From assembly GCF_024584705.1 (NCBI RefSeq), contig NZ_CP097384.1, positions 434,001 to 498,000 of the forward strand: a stretch of 64,000 nucleotides of DNA, in the 5' to 3' direction. Shown here piece after piece: positions 54,157 through 63,941 of the stretch; positions within the stretch are counted from its first letter, which is position 1; the number at the start of each line of letters is the position of its first letter. A program made the translations under genes and the position numbers. The stretch is from Blastopirellula sp. J2-11 (lineage in GTDB: Bacteria > Planctomycetota > Planctomycetia > Pirellulales > Pirellulaceae). A model generated the notes under the pieces. The model ran no database searches. It saw nothing but the letters and a program-made list of their open reading frames with translations, and had not been told where the DNA came from.

Positions 54157-54301
54157 ACGGTCGCCTGAGCGTCCCGATCGCCGCGCACGAAGGGACTGGA
54201 GGGATAATCGCTATAGGCGTTTAAATCGTCACAGTCGCTACGACAACTTCATTCGCGCCTTGCAGGCCGGCGCCATCGCGATAATCGTCAAGGTCGCCCG
54301 C

Positions 54302-55246
54302 TTAGAGTTCGCTAGCAGGCGTCATCGCTGGCACAGGCAGAGGAGCCGACGCCGGCGCCGGCGTGTGATGATGTGCATGGGGCGGCTCAAGCCAGCCGAT
54401 TGCGACCGCTAGCAGCGCACCCAGCAACAACACGCTCGACAGTTTCCACTTGTCATGGGAGTGGAACTGGATCTCGGGGAGGATGTCGGAAAGCGAGATG
54501 CAGATGAAGACCCCTGCCGCAAAGCCGAGCGCGCCGCCAACCACGTTGTGTCGCCAAGCGTCATCAAGTCCGCCGATCGCAAAATAAAAGAGGACCACGC
54601 CGATCGGGCACATCAGCGAATAGCCGAAGTTGATCAGATTCATCGACGTCGCCGACCAGCCTCCAGCCCGCATCACAAAGGTGATCGACAGCGCATCGAG
54701 CGGCTTGTGCAGCACGATCCCTAAAAAGACGCCGAGGGCGAGTTTCGCCAATCCGCTTTCGGCATGCGCTGCAGCGGCGACCGCGGCCGCCAACGCGATT
54801 CCGTCAATCAGCGTATGCAGCGATAGTCCGAGAAAGATCCCCAGCCATCTCCAGGCCGATTTAGGCCCTTCGTCGCCATGATTATGATCGCAATGCCCAT
54901 GTCCATCGTGATGGTCATGATCATGCGAATGTTCGGTAGCGGCGACTTCGGGATATTCTTTCTCCACCGGCGCATGATGGTGCGAATGAAACACCCGCAT
55001 GAGGAAAAACATCGACAAGATGCCGACGAACATTCCCCCCACAGCGATGTCGATCGATCCGCTTTCGGCGACGCCATGCGGCAACAGATGCAGCACGCCG
55101 ACTCCCAACATCAAGCCGCCGACGCCGCTCATCATCAGCTGCATGCGCGTATGGGTCAGTCGCATTACCGAGGGAAGCGCGCCGCCCAACATCGAGGCGG
55201 CGACAATCAACCCGCAATAGACGGTAAGTACGACAAATTGGTCCAT
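54302..55246 (-). CDS. ZIP-family metal transporter
   Basis: 314 residues from the ATG at 55246 with AGGG upstream. Eight helices; metal-site motifs in helix 4 (SLHTLIDGIALA) and helix 5 (HKPLDALSITFV). The loop between helices 3 and 4 is extremely His/Asp-rich (HSHHHAP..., HSHDHDHHDGHGHCDHNHGD). It imports Zn2+ or a similar divalent metal. His-rich loops probably bind or sense metal. A further His cluster ends the protein. Confidence 0.95.
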   Translation of the reverse strand: MDQFVVLTVYCGLIVAASMLGGALPSVMRLTHTRMQLMMSGVGGLMLGVGVLHLLPHGVAESGSIDIAVGGMFVGILSMFFLMRVFHSHHHAPVEKEYPEVAATEHSHDHDHHDGHGHCDHNHGDEGPKSAWRWLGIFLGLSLHTLIDGIALAAAVAAAAHAESGLAKLALGVFLGIVLHKPLDALSITFVMRAGGWSATSMNLINFGYSLMCPIGVVLFYFAIGGLDDAWRHNVVGGALGFAAGVFICISLSDILPEIQFHSHDKWKLSSVLLLGALLAVAIGWLEPPHAHHHTPAPASAPLPVPAMTPASEL

Positions 55247-55366
55247 GGCCCTACTGGGAAGCGGCGGAATGAAACGAATTTGTCCACGATAGACGTTCGG
55301 CGTGAAAATGCAAGTGGATTGCATGAAGCGCAGCGACGCTCAGCGCTATAGCAGGCGAACGATCCC

Positions 55367-56995
55367 TCACAAGATTTCGATACTTTTGACGCCGTCGCCG
55401 CCGCAACGCCGTGCGACTTCCATGCAGCGCGTCGCCGCGTCCGCAAGTTCTTGGGATCGAAAATTCTTCGGCGCCAGCGCAATCGCCGCGGCTCCCACAC
55501 TAATCGTCAGCGGAGCGGCGCCACCGATCTCGGCGCGTGCTTGGGCCCAGCTGCGGATTCCCGTCACCAAGCGTTTGGCCGTTTCCACGGCCTGCATCCG
55601 GTCGTGCAGCGGCAAAACGACCATCAAGACGGCGTCGGCCGAGACAAAGCAGCTTCCCGCATCGCCAATGATTGCGCTGACCGCTTTCTCCACCAATTGC
55701 CAGGTCTGGACAAGTTCGTCGGGCCCAGCATGCAACAGCAAGTCATCATACCGATCGAGAGTTAATTGTAAGACGGAAATTGGCTTCCGCATTTGTCGAC
55801 AACTTTGAACTTCGACATCGAGTCGCGCCACCGAGGATTCGTCCAGCGCGATGTTCTTCGTAAACGCTTTCGCCGTTTCGATTGTCGCCACCATGGGGGC
55901 TTGCTTGGGGACGCTTGGGGGTGGGGCCGGAGCAGCGCTTCGCGGGCGATCACGAAAACTCGCGACAGCGGAGGTCAATTCTTTCGCTTCGCGCCAGGCT
56001 TCGTGCAGTTCCAATTCATCCGGATCATGGCGAGCGACATCGAGCGCCGCGTCCATGCTCGCTTCTGACAATCGTGCGTAGGCGGTCAGCATGATCTCTG
56101 AGTAAGAAGCTTGATCGTCGATGTGGACGCGCATGACGTTGGCCAATTGCTTAACCTTCGCTTCGACGCGCGCCGCAAGTTGTTCAAAATCAGCCAGATC
56201 GGCCGGACCATATTTTGCGACCGCCGTTACCAACGCCGGTAATGCGGCGAGACGCTTGCCGGCGAGAATATCGGACAGCCGATCGGCCAAGACCAGCGAC
56301 CGTGCAGTTTCTGAGTGCGACTCCAGTTCAAGCGGAGCGGCGAACGGCAACGGCTTGATGGCCGACACCGCGTCTATGATCCCTGTTGGCAATTTCCAAT
56401 GCGTGAGCAAACGACTGCTCAACACGATATGGTCAAAACCAAGCGTGCCAACTTCCATCTCCAAGAGAGACGCTTCTTCTTCGTCCGTTTTGCGGATGAA
56501 ATGAGCGTACGGCGTTCCCAGGTCCTGCATCAAAACCAGCATGCCGATGTCGGCGAGCAAGCCGGCGATGAACGCTTCATCGCCGTTGCGATAGCCGAGA
56601 AACCCCGCAATTTCGCGGGCGGCGACCGCTTTGGTCAGTGCGATGCTCCAGTATCGTCTCAGCGAATCCGCTTCAACGCCGTCCAGCATCTCCCGCGGCA
56701 GACTAAAGCCGAGCACTAAAAGCTTGAGCGGCTTCATCCCCAACAGCGCCAGCGCTTGATGCAGATCGGAGACTTGTCGTGACAGACCAAACAGGGGACT
56801 GTTCACTGCGCGCAAGATCTTGATCGTCAGTGCAGGATCGCGCTCGATGCAGTCTTTTACTTGAACGGCGTCGATCGAAGGCCGACCTGTTATTTCCAAC
56901 ACTTCCATCGCCACAGCAGGCAAGGAATAGAGTGAACTAGCTCGCTCTACGAACTGCTGGATATATCCAGTTTCGGCGGCGGGTTGAGAGGTCAT
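55367..56995 (-). CDS. HDOD protein with degenerate GGDEF domain
   Basis: 542 residues. HDOD domain at about 12-210 (SLPAVAMEVLEITGRPSIDA, IKILRAVNSPLFGLSRQVSD, GDEAFIAGLLADIGMLVL). C-terminal 170 residues have the diguanylate cyclase fold, but the GGDEF site reads SADAV (CFVSADAVLMVVLP), so cyclase activity is not expected. It may bind c-di-GMP or a partner. It lies next to, and is transcribed in the same direction as, the FixJ-like regulator. Confidence 0.93.
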   Translation of the reverse strand: MTSQPAAETGYIQQFVERASSLYSLPAVAMEVLEITGRPSIDAVQVKDCIERDPALTIKILRAVNSPLFGLSRQVSDLHQALALLGMKPLKLLVLGFSLPREMLDGVEADSLRRYWSIALTKAVAAREIAGFLGYRNGDEAFIAGLLADIGMLVLMQDLGTPYAHFIRKTDEEEASLLEMEVGTLGFDHIVLSSRLLTHWKLPTGIIDAVSAIKPLPFAAPLELESHSETARSLVLADRLSDILAGKRLAALPALVTAVAKYGPADLADFEQLAARVEAKVKQLANVMRVHIDDQASYSEIMLTAYARLSEASMDAALDVARHDPDELELHEAWREAKELTSAVASFRDRPRSAAPAPPPSVPKQAPMVATIETAKAFTKNIALDESSVARLDVEVQSCRQMRKPISVLQLTLDRYDDLLLHAGPDELVQTWQLVEKAVSAIIGDAGSCFVSADAVLMVVLPLHDRMQAVETAKRLVTGIRSWAQARAEIGGAAPLTISVGAAAIALAPKNFRSQELADAATRCMEVARRCGGDGVKSIEIL

Positions 56996-57115
56996 AGCAT
57001 ACGGGCAGATATGGGGGAGCAGGAAAGGTAAGCCCTTTATTTTGGGTTACCTAAAAGACTAGCTCACTCCACGCAATGCGACCGCCCAAAATAAGCGTTA
57101 CGACCGCGCCAGCCC

Positions 57116-57781
57116 CTACGAAACGATCGATGCTGAATTGGACGAAGATGACTCCTGCGCCTTTTCGGACCGCGGAACTCCGGCGACCAGGGTCATGCGG
57201 ACCAACTCGGCCAAGCTGCGTGCGCCCATCTTGCGCATCACATTCGCCCGACGAAGTTCAGCCGTACGCAAACCGATGTCCAATTCCTTCTTGATCACCT
57301 TGTTTGGCTTCCCTTCCAAGACGCGCAACAAGACGTCGCGTTCGTCCGCCGAGAGCGAATCAATCCGCGATCGATAGCCATCTCGCTCTGAGATCCGGTG
57401 AAATTGGGCTTCCTCTTGCTCCATCGCCTGTTGGATCGCTTCGGCGATCTCGCCGGGACGTCCCACTTTTTCCAGAAATGTAGTAGCGCCCGCCTGCATA
57501 GCGCGAACAGCCAGGCGGACATCGGCGTATCCCGTGACCACGACGACCGGCAAGTTCAAATCTTGCTCTTGCAGACGATGCACAAGATCGACGCCAGAGA
57601 TCCCGCCCATTCGAACATCCGCGACGACGCAACCGCGTCGACCAGGATCAAACTGTTCGAGAAAGCTCTCCGCCGACTCAAACTCTATCGCCGGATAGCC
57701 TAGCGACTGGACGACCGATGCAAGCGAAATTCGCGCATCGCGATCATCATCCAATACATATACGACTTTTTGTTGGTTCAT
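57116..57781 (-). CDS. FixJ-like response regulator
   Basis: 221 residues from the ATG at 57781. Receiver domain with YVLDDDRDARISLASVV and Asp in VVADVRMGGISG, Thr in VVTGYAD and Lys in FLEKVGRP. C-terminal LuxR/FixJ-type HTH (LSADERDVLLRVLEGKPNKV, RRANVMRKMGARSLAELVRM). Partner kinase not seen nearby. It precedes the HDOD gene on the same strand by 121 bases. Confidence 0.95.
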   Translation of the reverse strand: MNQQKVVYVLDDDRDARISLASVVQSLGYPAIEFESAESFLEQFDPGRRGCVVADVRMGGISGVDLVHRLQEQDLNLPVVVVTGYADVRLAVRAMQAGATTFLEKVGRPGEIAEAIQQAMEQEEAQFHRISERDGYRSRIDSLSADERDVLLRVLEGKPNKVIKKELDIGLRTAELRRANVMRKMGARSLAELVRMTLVAGVPRSEKAQESSSSNSASIVS

Positions 57782-57999
57782 TTCTGCCCCATCGAGTGAA
57801 ATGCGTTTCGCCAACTTGGCGAACGTGCTCTTGCACGAAACATGACCAACGCTGTCTCAATCACACCCGGTCTATGCGATCTAGCCAGCGAACGTCTTCG
57901 CCCCTCACTATAGGGTTCCCAGAAATTCTCGATATGTATGAAACGATATTTGGCGCATTTCCACATCCAAGGTGCGGAGAGGCGCAAGAGGCCAACGCC

Positions 58000-59112
58000 T
58001 TATACCGCGTCGTTGATCGCCTGTTTCGCCAGCATAACGGGAACATCACCTACGAGTTCCACCCTACCCAGCTTCGTCGGCAGCACGAATTGCAACTTGC
58101 CGTGTTCCACTTTCTTATCTCGTTGCATCGCCGCCATGACCAGGTCGATATCAACTTGGGGAGGAACCGTCGGTAAACCAAGCTCTGACAACAGGTTCTG
58201 TTGACGTTGCGTGACGTCGGGCGCTATCCGGCCCAGCGATTCCGCGAGCCGCGAAGCGCACAACATACCGATCGAAACCGCTTCCCCATGCAGCAACTGA
58301 CCATAGCCGCACGTCGCTTCAAAAGCATGACAAAACGTATGGCCATAGTTCAGTACCGCGCGCAAACCGGTTGTCTCCCGTTCGTCTGCTTGCACGACAT
58401 CTGCTTTCAGCTGGCAGCACCGAGCGATCACCTGCGTCAGTGCTTTCCGATCGCGCCGCTGAATCGCCGCGACATTCGCTTCCAAGTATGCGAAAAAGTC
58501 GGGGTCCAAAATCACCCCATATTTGACCACTTCGGCCAGACCGGCGCGATATTCTCGTTCGGGGAGCGTCGACAAGACGTCAACATCGATCAAAACTCCC
58601 TGCGGCTGCCAAAACGCGCCGACCATGTTCTTGGCGGTAGGAAGATTGACGCCGACTTTGCCTCCCACGCTACTGTCGACTTGCGCCAACAGTGTTGTCG
58701 GCACCTGAAAAAACGAGAGTCCGCGGGCAAAGGTTGCCGCGAGAAAGCCGGCCAGATCGCCGACCACTCCGCCACCCACGGCGATAACTACCGTTTTGCG
58801 GTCCGCGCCTTCGGCCAGGCTTTGGTTCCAAAGCTGATCGGCCATCGCGATCGATTTGCTGGTTTCGCCGGTTGGTACGCACAACAGCGTCGTGCGCATC
58901 CCTGCCGCGGCGCAAGCTGCGGCGATTCGTTCAGCGTAGAGAGGGCGCACGTCTTCGTCGGTGACCAAGATCGCGTGCGATATTTTGGTTCGCGCTGCAA
59001 AAAATTGGGGCGCCGTGTCGATAATCCCCGCGCCAATTTCAATATCGTAGCTGCGTTCGCTCAATTGCACGCGAACGATTTCATGTTCCGCCGTCAACGC
59101 TGCTCGCTTCAC
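58000..59112 (-). CDS. aroB: 3-dehydroquinate synthase
   Basis: 370 residues from a GTG at 59112. Complete AroB signature: GGGVVGDLAGFLAATFARG, VPTTLLAQVDSSVGGKVGVN and the metal-site helix NYGHTFCHAFEATCGYGQLLHGEAV. NAD-dependent, Zn2+-dependent conversion of DAHP to 3-dehydroquinate, second step of the shikimate pathway, cytoplasmic. No other aro gene is in the window. Confidence 0.97.
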   Translation of the reverse strand: MKRAALTAEHEIVRVQLSERSYDIEIGAGIIDTAPQFFAARTKISHAILVTDEDVRPLYAERIAAACAAAGMRTTLLCVPTGETSKSIAMADQLWNQSLAEGADRKTVVIAVGGGVVGDLAGFLAATFARGLSFFQVPTTLLAQVDSSVGGKVGVNLPTAKNMVGAFWQPQGVLIDVDVLSTLPEREYRAGLAEVVKYGVILDPDFFAYLEANVAAIQRRDRKALTQVIARCCQLKADVVQADERETTGLRAVLNYGHTFCHAFEATCGYGQLLHGEAVSIGMLCASRLAESLGRIAPDVTQRQQNLLSELGLPTVPPQVDIDLVMAAMQRDKKVEHGKLQFVLPTKLGRVELVGDVPVMLAKQAINDAV

Positions 59113-59144
59113 AAGTAAAAGGAAATCAAAGTCGATCCGGTGGG

Positions 59145-59372
59145 TTAGGCGCTTGCGCCGACCCGATCGAGATCTTCCGCAGTCACGCTAATCATGCGGC
59201 AAAAACCGGTATGGATCCGGACATATTCCAATTGACTGCAACTCGCCGCATCGTCATGCAGCAAACGCTCAATTCGCGGGCGATCGGCCGCAGGAATCTC
59301 GCTATCAGTCGGCCAAATGGTTCGTTCTTCTACAATCAACGCTTCGCGATATGGATCAAAATCGTCAGGCAT
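59145..59372 (-). CDS. Small hypothetical protein
   Basis: 75 residues from the ATG at 59372 with GGGAG eight bases upstream. Acidic N-terminal half (MPDDFDPYREALIVEERTIW) and a conserved-looking centre (RLLHDDAASCSQLEYVRIHT). It precedes aroB by 32 bases on the same strand, so co-transcription is likely. I do not recognise a family. Confidence 0.7.
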   Translation of the reverse strand: MPDDFDPYREALIVEERTIWPTDSEIPAADRPRIERLLHDDAASCSQLEYVRIHTGFCRMISVTAEDLDRVGASA

Positions 59373-59486
59373 CGATCCCACTCCCGGAAAATAGTCGACC
59401 TGCAAGCGGTCATCCGCTGCGGAAAACCTAAGTATACTATGACGCGGTCGAACGAAAAATTACCTCTATCCCGCTTCTATGGTTGC

Positions 59487-59975
59487 ATGAAAACTCGCGG
59501 AACATGGCTGGTCGCCGCTATTCTCCTGCTCGCGGCGACAATCGCCGGGCTCAATCTCGCTTACCATTGGAGTCGCACCAGGGAGGCGATCACCTATTTT
59601 GGGCCTGATGATGTCGTCCTCATCCGCAGCGCCAAGCAGGTGCAACTGGTCCGCCAGATCGATGGAAACGAGCAGCGACGAGACATCTCGCACGTCGCCG
59701 ATCTCGACGATCTGCAAAAAGCGTTGGTCGAAGACGCCAGTTATCGGTTTCCAGGCGTCGACTCGCCGTGCGAGCCGGATTGGCCGATTGCGTTGGAGTT
59801 TCACCAGGACGGTAAGACCTGCACCATCGCGATCGATCTGGATTGCGGTCAGATTAAATCGGCAGGGCGCGAAAACGGACTCGACGCGGCGCCAATCCAA
59901 GACGGCCTGCGCGAGTTTATTGACTACGCCGTTTCTCGTTCGACGCCGATCCTGGTCACGGACGGCTCGGAATGA
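59487..59975 (+). CDS. Hypothetical protein with N-terminal membrane helix
   Basis: 162 residues from the ATG at 59487, where the helix GTWLVAAILLLAATIAGLNLAY begins; the frame stays open upstream but overlaps other genes. The rest is a soluble alpha/beta domain without recognised motif. Its end overlaps the end of the convergent rhomboid gene by 20 bases. Confidence 0.72.
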   Translation: MKTRGTWLVAAILLLAATIAGLNLAYHWSRTREAITYFGPDDVVLIRSAKQVQLVRQIDGNEQRRDISHVADLDDLQKALVEDASYRFPGVDSPCEPDWPIALEFHQDGKTCTIAIDLDCGQIKSAGRENGLDAAPIQDGLREFIDYAVSRSTPILVTDGSE

Positions 59976-60894
59976 ATCCGGCGATCACTCCGGCGATGAG
60001 TCCGCAGGTATGACCCCAGTTGGCGATATTGCCGACAAAACCGAGCCAGCAAAGCCCGAACCAAAGCATCATCATCAGCACCGACTGACTTGGCAGGTAG
60101 ATGCCAAACTGCGGCTCAAAGGTCGACTTCACCCAGGCGAAACCAAACAGTCCAAACAAGACGCCGGAGATGCCGATCGCATAAAGTTCGCTGGCGTTGC
60201 CGGTAATAAAAATTGACGCCGACGCCGCCGCAACGTTGCCAAAGATCGCTAGCCCCAGCACCATCAGCAAGTAGCGGCCCGATCCCAAACGGCGTTCTAA
60301 GATTCCGCCAAACGAGTACCACATGTACATATTAAAAGCGATGTGCATCAGACCGCCGTGCGGAAAGATCGGCGTGATCAAGCGCCAAACCTGTCCGGCT
60401 TCGATCGCGACAAACGGATCGTGCTTGAGCATCGCCGCCGGCAACATGGAATAAGGGGCGAAGGTCAGCCAGTCGATCAACCAGTTGCCCTTCAATCCCG
60501 GCACAAAATTGGGGGCGAAAAAGCTGACCGCCGTCACGCCGATGCAGATCCACATGATGGTCATGGTGACCGGAGCCATGCGCGACATCATGCCGGCCCC
60601 CCCTAACTTGCCTCGCATGTCATGCATATTCTTGCGGCGTTGTTCGTTCTTCAGGTATTCCACCTTTCGAATCGAATTCGCTTCTTTCGAAGCGTCAGCG
60701 TAGCGCTGGTCGCTGGGGTTCGAAAGATAGGCCTGAAGCTCGCTGCGCGCCTGGTCGATGTGCGATTCGTCATGAATCCAGACGACGAACTCGCCGTTTC
60801 GCGGATCGGACTTCGCTTCGATCCCTTGCGTCAAAAGGTAGTCGACGAAGCGGGCCGCTTCTTGATCCGTTGCAATCGCGCCGATTTGCCGCAT
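59956..60894 (-). CDS. Rhomboid family intramembrane protease
   Basis: 312 residues. N-terminal soluble rhomboid_N-like domain (about 1-100), then six helices. Catalytic Ser243 in GISGVLFG and His295 in NWGHTCG; conserved HIAFNM (His184, Asn188) present. Active serine protease cleaving membrane proteins within or near the bilayer. Substrates unknown. Confidence 0.96.
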   Translation of the reverse strand: MRQIGAIATDQEAARFVDYLLTQGIEAKSDPRNGEFVVWIHDESHIDQARSELQAYLSNPSDQRYADASKEANSIRKVEYLKNEQRRKNMHDMRGKLGGAGMMSRMAPVTMTIMWICIGVTAVSFFAPNFVPGLKGNWLIDWLTFAPYSMLPAAMLKHDPFVAIEAGQVWRLITPIFPHGGLMHIAFNMYMWYSFGGILERRLGSGRYLLMVLGLAIFGNVAAASASIFITGNASELYAIGISGVLFGLFGFAWVKSTFEPQFGIYLPSQSVLMMMLWFGLCWLGFVGNIANWGHTCGLIAGVIAGFIPSRP

Positions 60895-60945
60895 TTCACT
60901 ATTGTCGCCCTGGGGACGCCTTATTGGGTCGCAGCCCAGGCGTCA

Positions 60946-60961
60946 CGCACGATATCGTGCG
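60946..60961. repeat. Perfect 16-base palindrome upstream of rhomboid gene
   Basis: CGCACGATATCGTGCG, 52 bases upstream of the rhomboid ATG and before the glycosyltransferase stop. Could be an operator for a dimeric regulator; no evidence beyond symmetry. Confidence 0.45.
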
Positions 60962-61045
60962 CCCCGTGCTGCGTCTTGTTCCGTTCAGTTCCAGTCACTC
61001 GACTATTGTAGAACAGACGAGCGACGATGGGCGCCGCCCCTGCGA

Positions 61046-61909
61046 CTAATCGCGCCATCCGTAACGCAGAATGCACCAAATCGCCTGAATTGCGTCACGC
61101 ATGCCGATCTTCTTGCCGCTTTTCCAGCTGCGCGCGTTGTATGAAATCGGTCGCTCCACGATACGAAAGCTGCGGCGAGCGAGCTTGGCGGTAATTTCGG
61201 GCTCAAACCCGAAACGGTCTTGCTCGATTGTCACCGAGCGCAGGGCCGAAGTCCGAATCGCCTTGTAACATGTCTCCATGTCGGTGATTTTCAGTCCGGT
61301 CGTAAAATTCGACAGCCAGGTCAAACAGCGATTTCCGGCGCGATGAATCCAAGACGAGTTCACATGACGCGCTTCGCTAAATCGCGATCCATAGGCGACG
61401 TCCGCTTCTCCTTCGAGAATCGGCTGAATCACCGTCAGGATATCGCGCGGCTCGTATTCAAGATCGGCGTCTTGCACGATGACAACTTCGCCGCTCGCCG
61501 CGGCGAAACCGGTTCGCAAAGCGGCCCCTTTGCCCTGGTTTTGGTCGTGATACTTGATCTTCAGATCGACGTAATGCGCAATCCGGGCCAACACGTCGCG
61601 CGTGCCGTCGGTGCTGCAATCGTCGACCACGATGATCTCGGTGTCGATCGGTAACTGATGAATCCGACGGACAATCTTTTCAATCGTTTCGCGCTCGTTG
61701 TAAACAGGGATCACAACGCTCAACCGAAAGCCGGGCGGAAAATGATAGTCGCACGGAGCGCAGCGCTGCTCGGTTTGATCGGCCGCCAGCGCTTGCGACA
61801 GACGGTCAATCTCGTCCAAGCGGCGATCCATTGCAGTAATGGTTTCTCCTTCCCAATCGAAGGAGTCACGCGGCGAACTGGTTCGCGGCGCAATCATAGA
61901 GGCTGGCAT
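61046..61909 (-). CDS. Family 2 glycosyltransferase (DPM1-like)
   Basis: 287 residues from the ATG at 61909 with AGGA upstream. GT2 motifs LSVVIPVYNERETIEKIVRR, EIIVVDDCSTDGT and VIVQDADLEYEP, plus QNQGKGAALRTGF, resemble dolichyl-phosphate mannose synthase and polyprenyl-phosphate glycosyltransferases. Its ATG is one base from the stop of the upstream membrane protein gene. Probably transfers a sugar to a polyprenyl carrier for a surface glycan. Confidence 0.93.
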   Translation of the reverse strand: MPASMIAPRTSSPRDSFDWEGETITAMDRRLDEIDRLSQALAADQTEQRCAPCDYHFPPGFRLSVVIPVYNERETIEKIVRRIHQLPIDTEIIVVDDCSTDGTRDVLARIAHYVDLKIKYHDQNQGKGAALRTGFAAASGEVVIVQDADLEYEPRDILTVIQPILEGEADVAYGSRFSEARHVNSSWIHRAGNRCLTWLSNFTTGLKITDMETCYKAIRTSALRSVTIEQDRFGFEPEITAKLARRSFRIVERPISYNARSWKSGKKIGMRDAIQAIWCILRYGWRD

Positions 61910-61910
61910 T

Positions 61911-63680
61911 CTATTTTCCTTTTTCAGTGTGATCTGGCATGATGGGTGGTGAAGGTTGCGCAAACGCGATCGCCTGACGACGAACCGGATGTGCAGGCCA
62001 CGCAACTGCGCCAACTTGCGGGGCGTCGCTGATTTGGCGCTCTCGTGGCGGAACATAACGCGTTGAGCTCGGCTCACCGTACTCGTCACGACGTCCCCAA
62101 ACTTGGGCAAGTGAATCTTGATAAAGCAGCGTCCACTCATCCGAGTGTTGCTGCATCGCTTGGGTCGAATAAGGTTGACCACGATCGATCAGCACTAGAT
62201 CGGGCCGGCCATATTTCAACACGCGGCCTGCGTCGGGAGGGCCTGACTCAGCGCTCCGATTTCGCAGCTTGGGATCGGGTCCCAAAATCAAATCGAAGTG
62301 CATGTCGAGCACCTCTTGCGGATAACTGGTTCGAAATCGACCATCGAATTGCAACTGCGTATCGCCATCGCTGGCCAACGCGTGGATCGCATACTGGGCC
62401 CAGTTATAGGTCGCTACCAGACGGCCTTGCAGATGATGATCGGCCATGTATTGCATCGCTGACACAGGATACTGAGCGCGCGGCGTCGGCATCTGCGAAA
62501 GCCGAGGAACCAGCGCCGTGATCAACACCACATACACAACGGCCAGGCCGCCCCCCATCATCCAGGCTTGTCGCGGCGACGGATGTTCGGTCGCCGAACT
62601 AGCGCCAAGACAACGCCGCCATGCCGAAGCGAAATGCGGTGCGTACCACAGCCCAAACAAGATCGCCAAAAACGGCGTGTGTCGTTGATGCGCCAGCGCT
62701 TGCCAACCGACGACGCCGGTGATCGCCAACTGCGTAAAGTCGAGCGGCTTACGGCTTAGCAAGATCGCAAACGCCAACGCCGCGATCAACGCAACAAAAG
62801 CGATCGACGCCAGATTCAGTTCGTACAACGGATGCCATTCGGTGATCTCGGGCCGCGCCGTCCGCAAGGAATTGAGCAACCAAAGATGCAAGTTGGGCCC
62901 GTATGGATTCACCAACGTCGCCAGACCGCCGACGACCGCCATCAACGTCAAGCGACGCATCATGCCGGCGCCTTGCCAGCCGCGATCGAGCGATAGCTCG
63001 AGGAAACGGCAAATCAGATATCCCAGAAAAACGGCGTACCCGGCGACAAATCCGCCATGCGCGTTCGCCCAAACGAAAAAGAGAGGGACGCAAAGCCATA
63101 GCCATTTCATGCGCGGGTGCGAAGCGGCGAGCGGTCGATAATCTTCACGACGAAACTGCGCCCCCAACCAGGGCAAACGCCAGTCGTTGCGCCAGCCGGC
63201 GAAACATTGGTCCAGCAATACAATGAGCAGGGTGAACAGGGCGAAGCTTGATAGCTGCGGTCGCGCATTCCAGTGGTTCGTCAAGTTGAGCGCCGCCAAC
63301 AGCGCGACCATTCCAGAGATCATCAGCGGCAAACGCTGCGACTCGCAGCGCCACAGCATGACGCCGACGATCGCTAGTCCCAGCAAACACTTGCCCCACA
63401 ACAGACCGACAGGGCCAATCGTCTCGGCTCCAATCGCCAAAACGACTTCGCTCAGATTTTCATGATTGATCCAGCGGTATCCCTCGGCCGTGTAGCTGTA
63501 AGTGGTCGTCGCCGGCAGCCCTTCGCGCAGCAGATCGGCGCCATATTGCACGTGCCCCCACAGATCGGGATCGGCGACGTGAGGCGTCACGGCCATCGCG
63601 ACCGCTAACAAAATAGCGACCAGCATTCCCCAATGAAGAATGCTCCGCACAGCGGCTGGGGATTTGGAATCGACCGACAT
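61911..63680 (-). CDS. Polytopic membrane protein, possible glycosyltransferase-like
   Basis: 589 residues from the ATG at 63680 (frame open to 63755 without a ribosome binding site). About ten helices in the first 400 residues, with a periplasmic first loop WGHVQYGADLLREGLPATTT that resembles the acidic loop of GT-C or O-antigen-ligase-like proteins. The C-terminal 170 residues are soluble (ARAQYPVSAMQYMADHH). Linked to the GT2 gene, so a lipid-linked-sugar transferase is possible; I cannot assign a family. Confidence 0.85.
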   Translation of the reverse strand: MSVDSKSPAAVRSILHWGMLVAILLAVAMAVTPHVADPDLWGHVQYGADLLREGLPATTTYSYTAEGYRWINHENLSEVVLAIGAETIGPVGLLWGKCLLGLAIVGVMLWRCESQRLPLMISGMVALLAALNLTNHWNARPQLSSFALFTLLIVLLDQCFAGWRNDWRLPWLGAQFRREDYRPLAASHPRMKWLWLCVPLFFVWANAHGGFVAGYAVFLGYLICRFLELSLDRGWQGAGMMRRLTLMAVVGGLATLVNPYGPNLHLWLLNSLRTARPEITEWHPLYELNLASIAFVALIAALAFAILLSRKPLDFTQLAITGVVGWQALAHQRHTPFLAILFGLWYAPHFASAWRRCLGASSATEHPSPRQAWMMGGGLAVVYVVLITALVPRLSQMPTPRAQYPVSAMQYMADHHLQGRLVATYNWAQYAIHALASDGDTQLQFDGRFRTSYPQEVLDMHFDLILGPDPKLRNRSAESGPPDAGRVLKYGRPDLVLIDRGQPYSTQAMQQHSDEWTLLYQDSLAQVWGRRDEYGEPSSTRYVPPRERQISDAPQVGAVAWPAHPVRRQAIAFAQPSPPIMPDHTEKGK

Positions 63681-63811
63681 AGCGAAAAGAGTGGGTGGGA
63701 AAGTGGACGAAAATTCTCCGAATTCAATGCAAAAGAGTAGGTCATACAGTTTCATCGGCCGGAAAATGAGACCTTGTCGCGGGAATCCGGAAAAAAAAGA
63801 GCCGTAAATGC

Positions 63812-63850
63812 CGGGTTAACGGCCAGCCGCACGGCCGGCGCCCGCCTAAC
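63812..63850. repeat. GC-rich imperfect inverted repeat before rpiB
   Basis: GTTAACGGCC...GCCTAAC with an internal GCCAGCCG/CGGCCGGC palindrome. No T run. It lies between the divergent membrane protein gene and rpiB; may be a REP-like unit. Confidence 0.4.
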
Positions 63851-63941
63851 ACGTTCCGATTCTGCCGACTATGATGGGGCGATTCGTCTAATCTCGCCGC
63901 CGTGCGGGGGCTCCCCTCCAATCCTTTCGTTAGTTCGTCCA

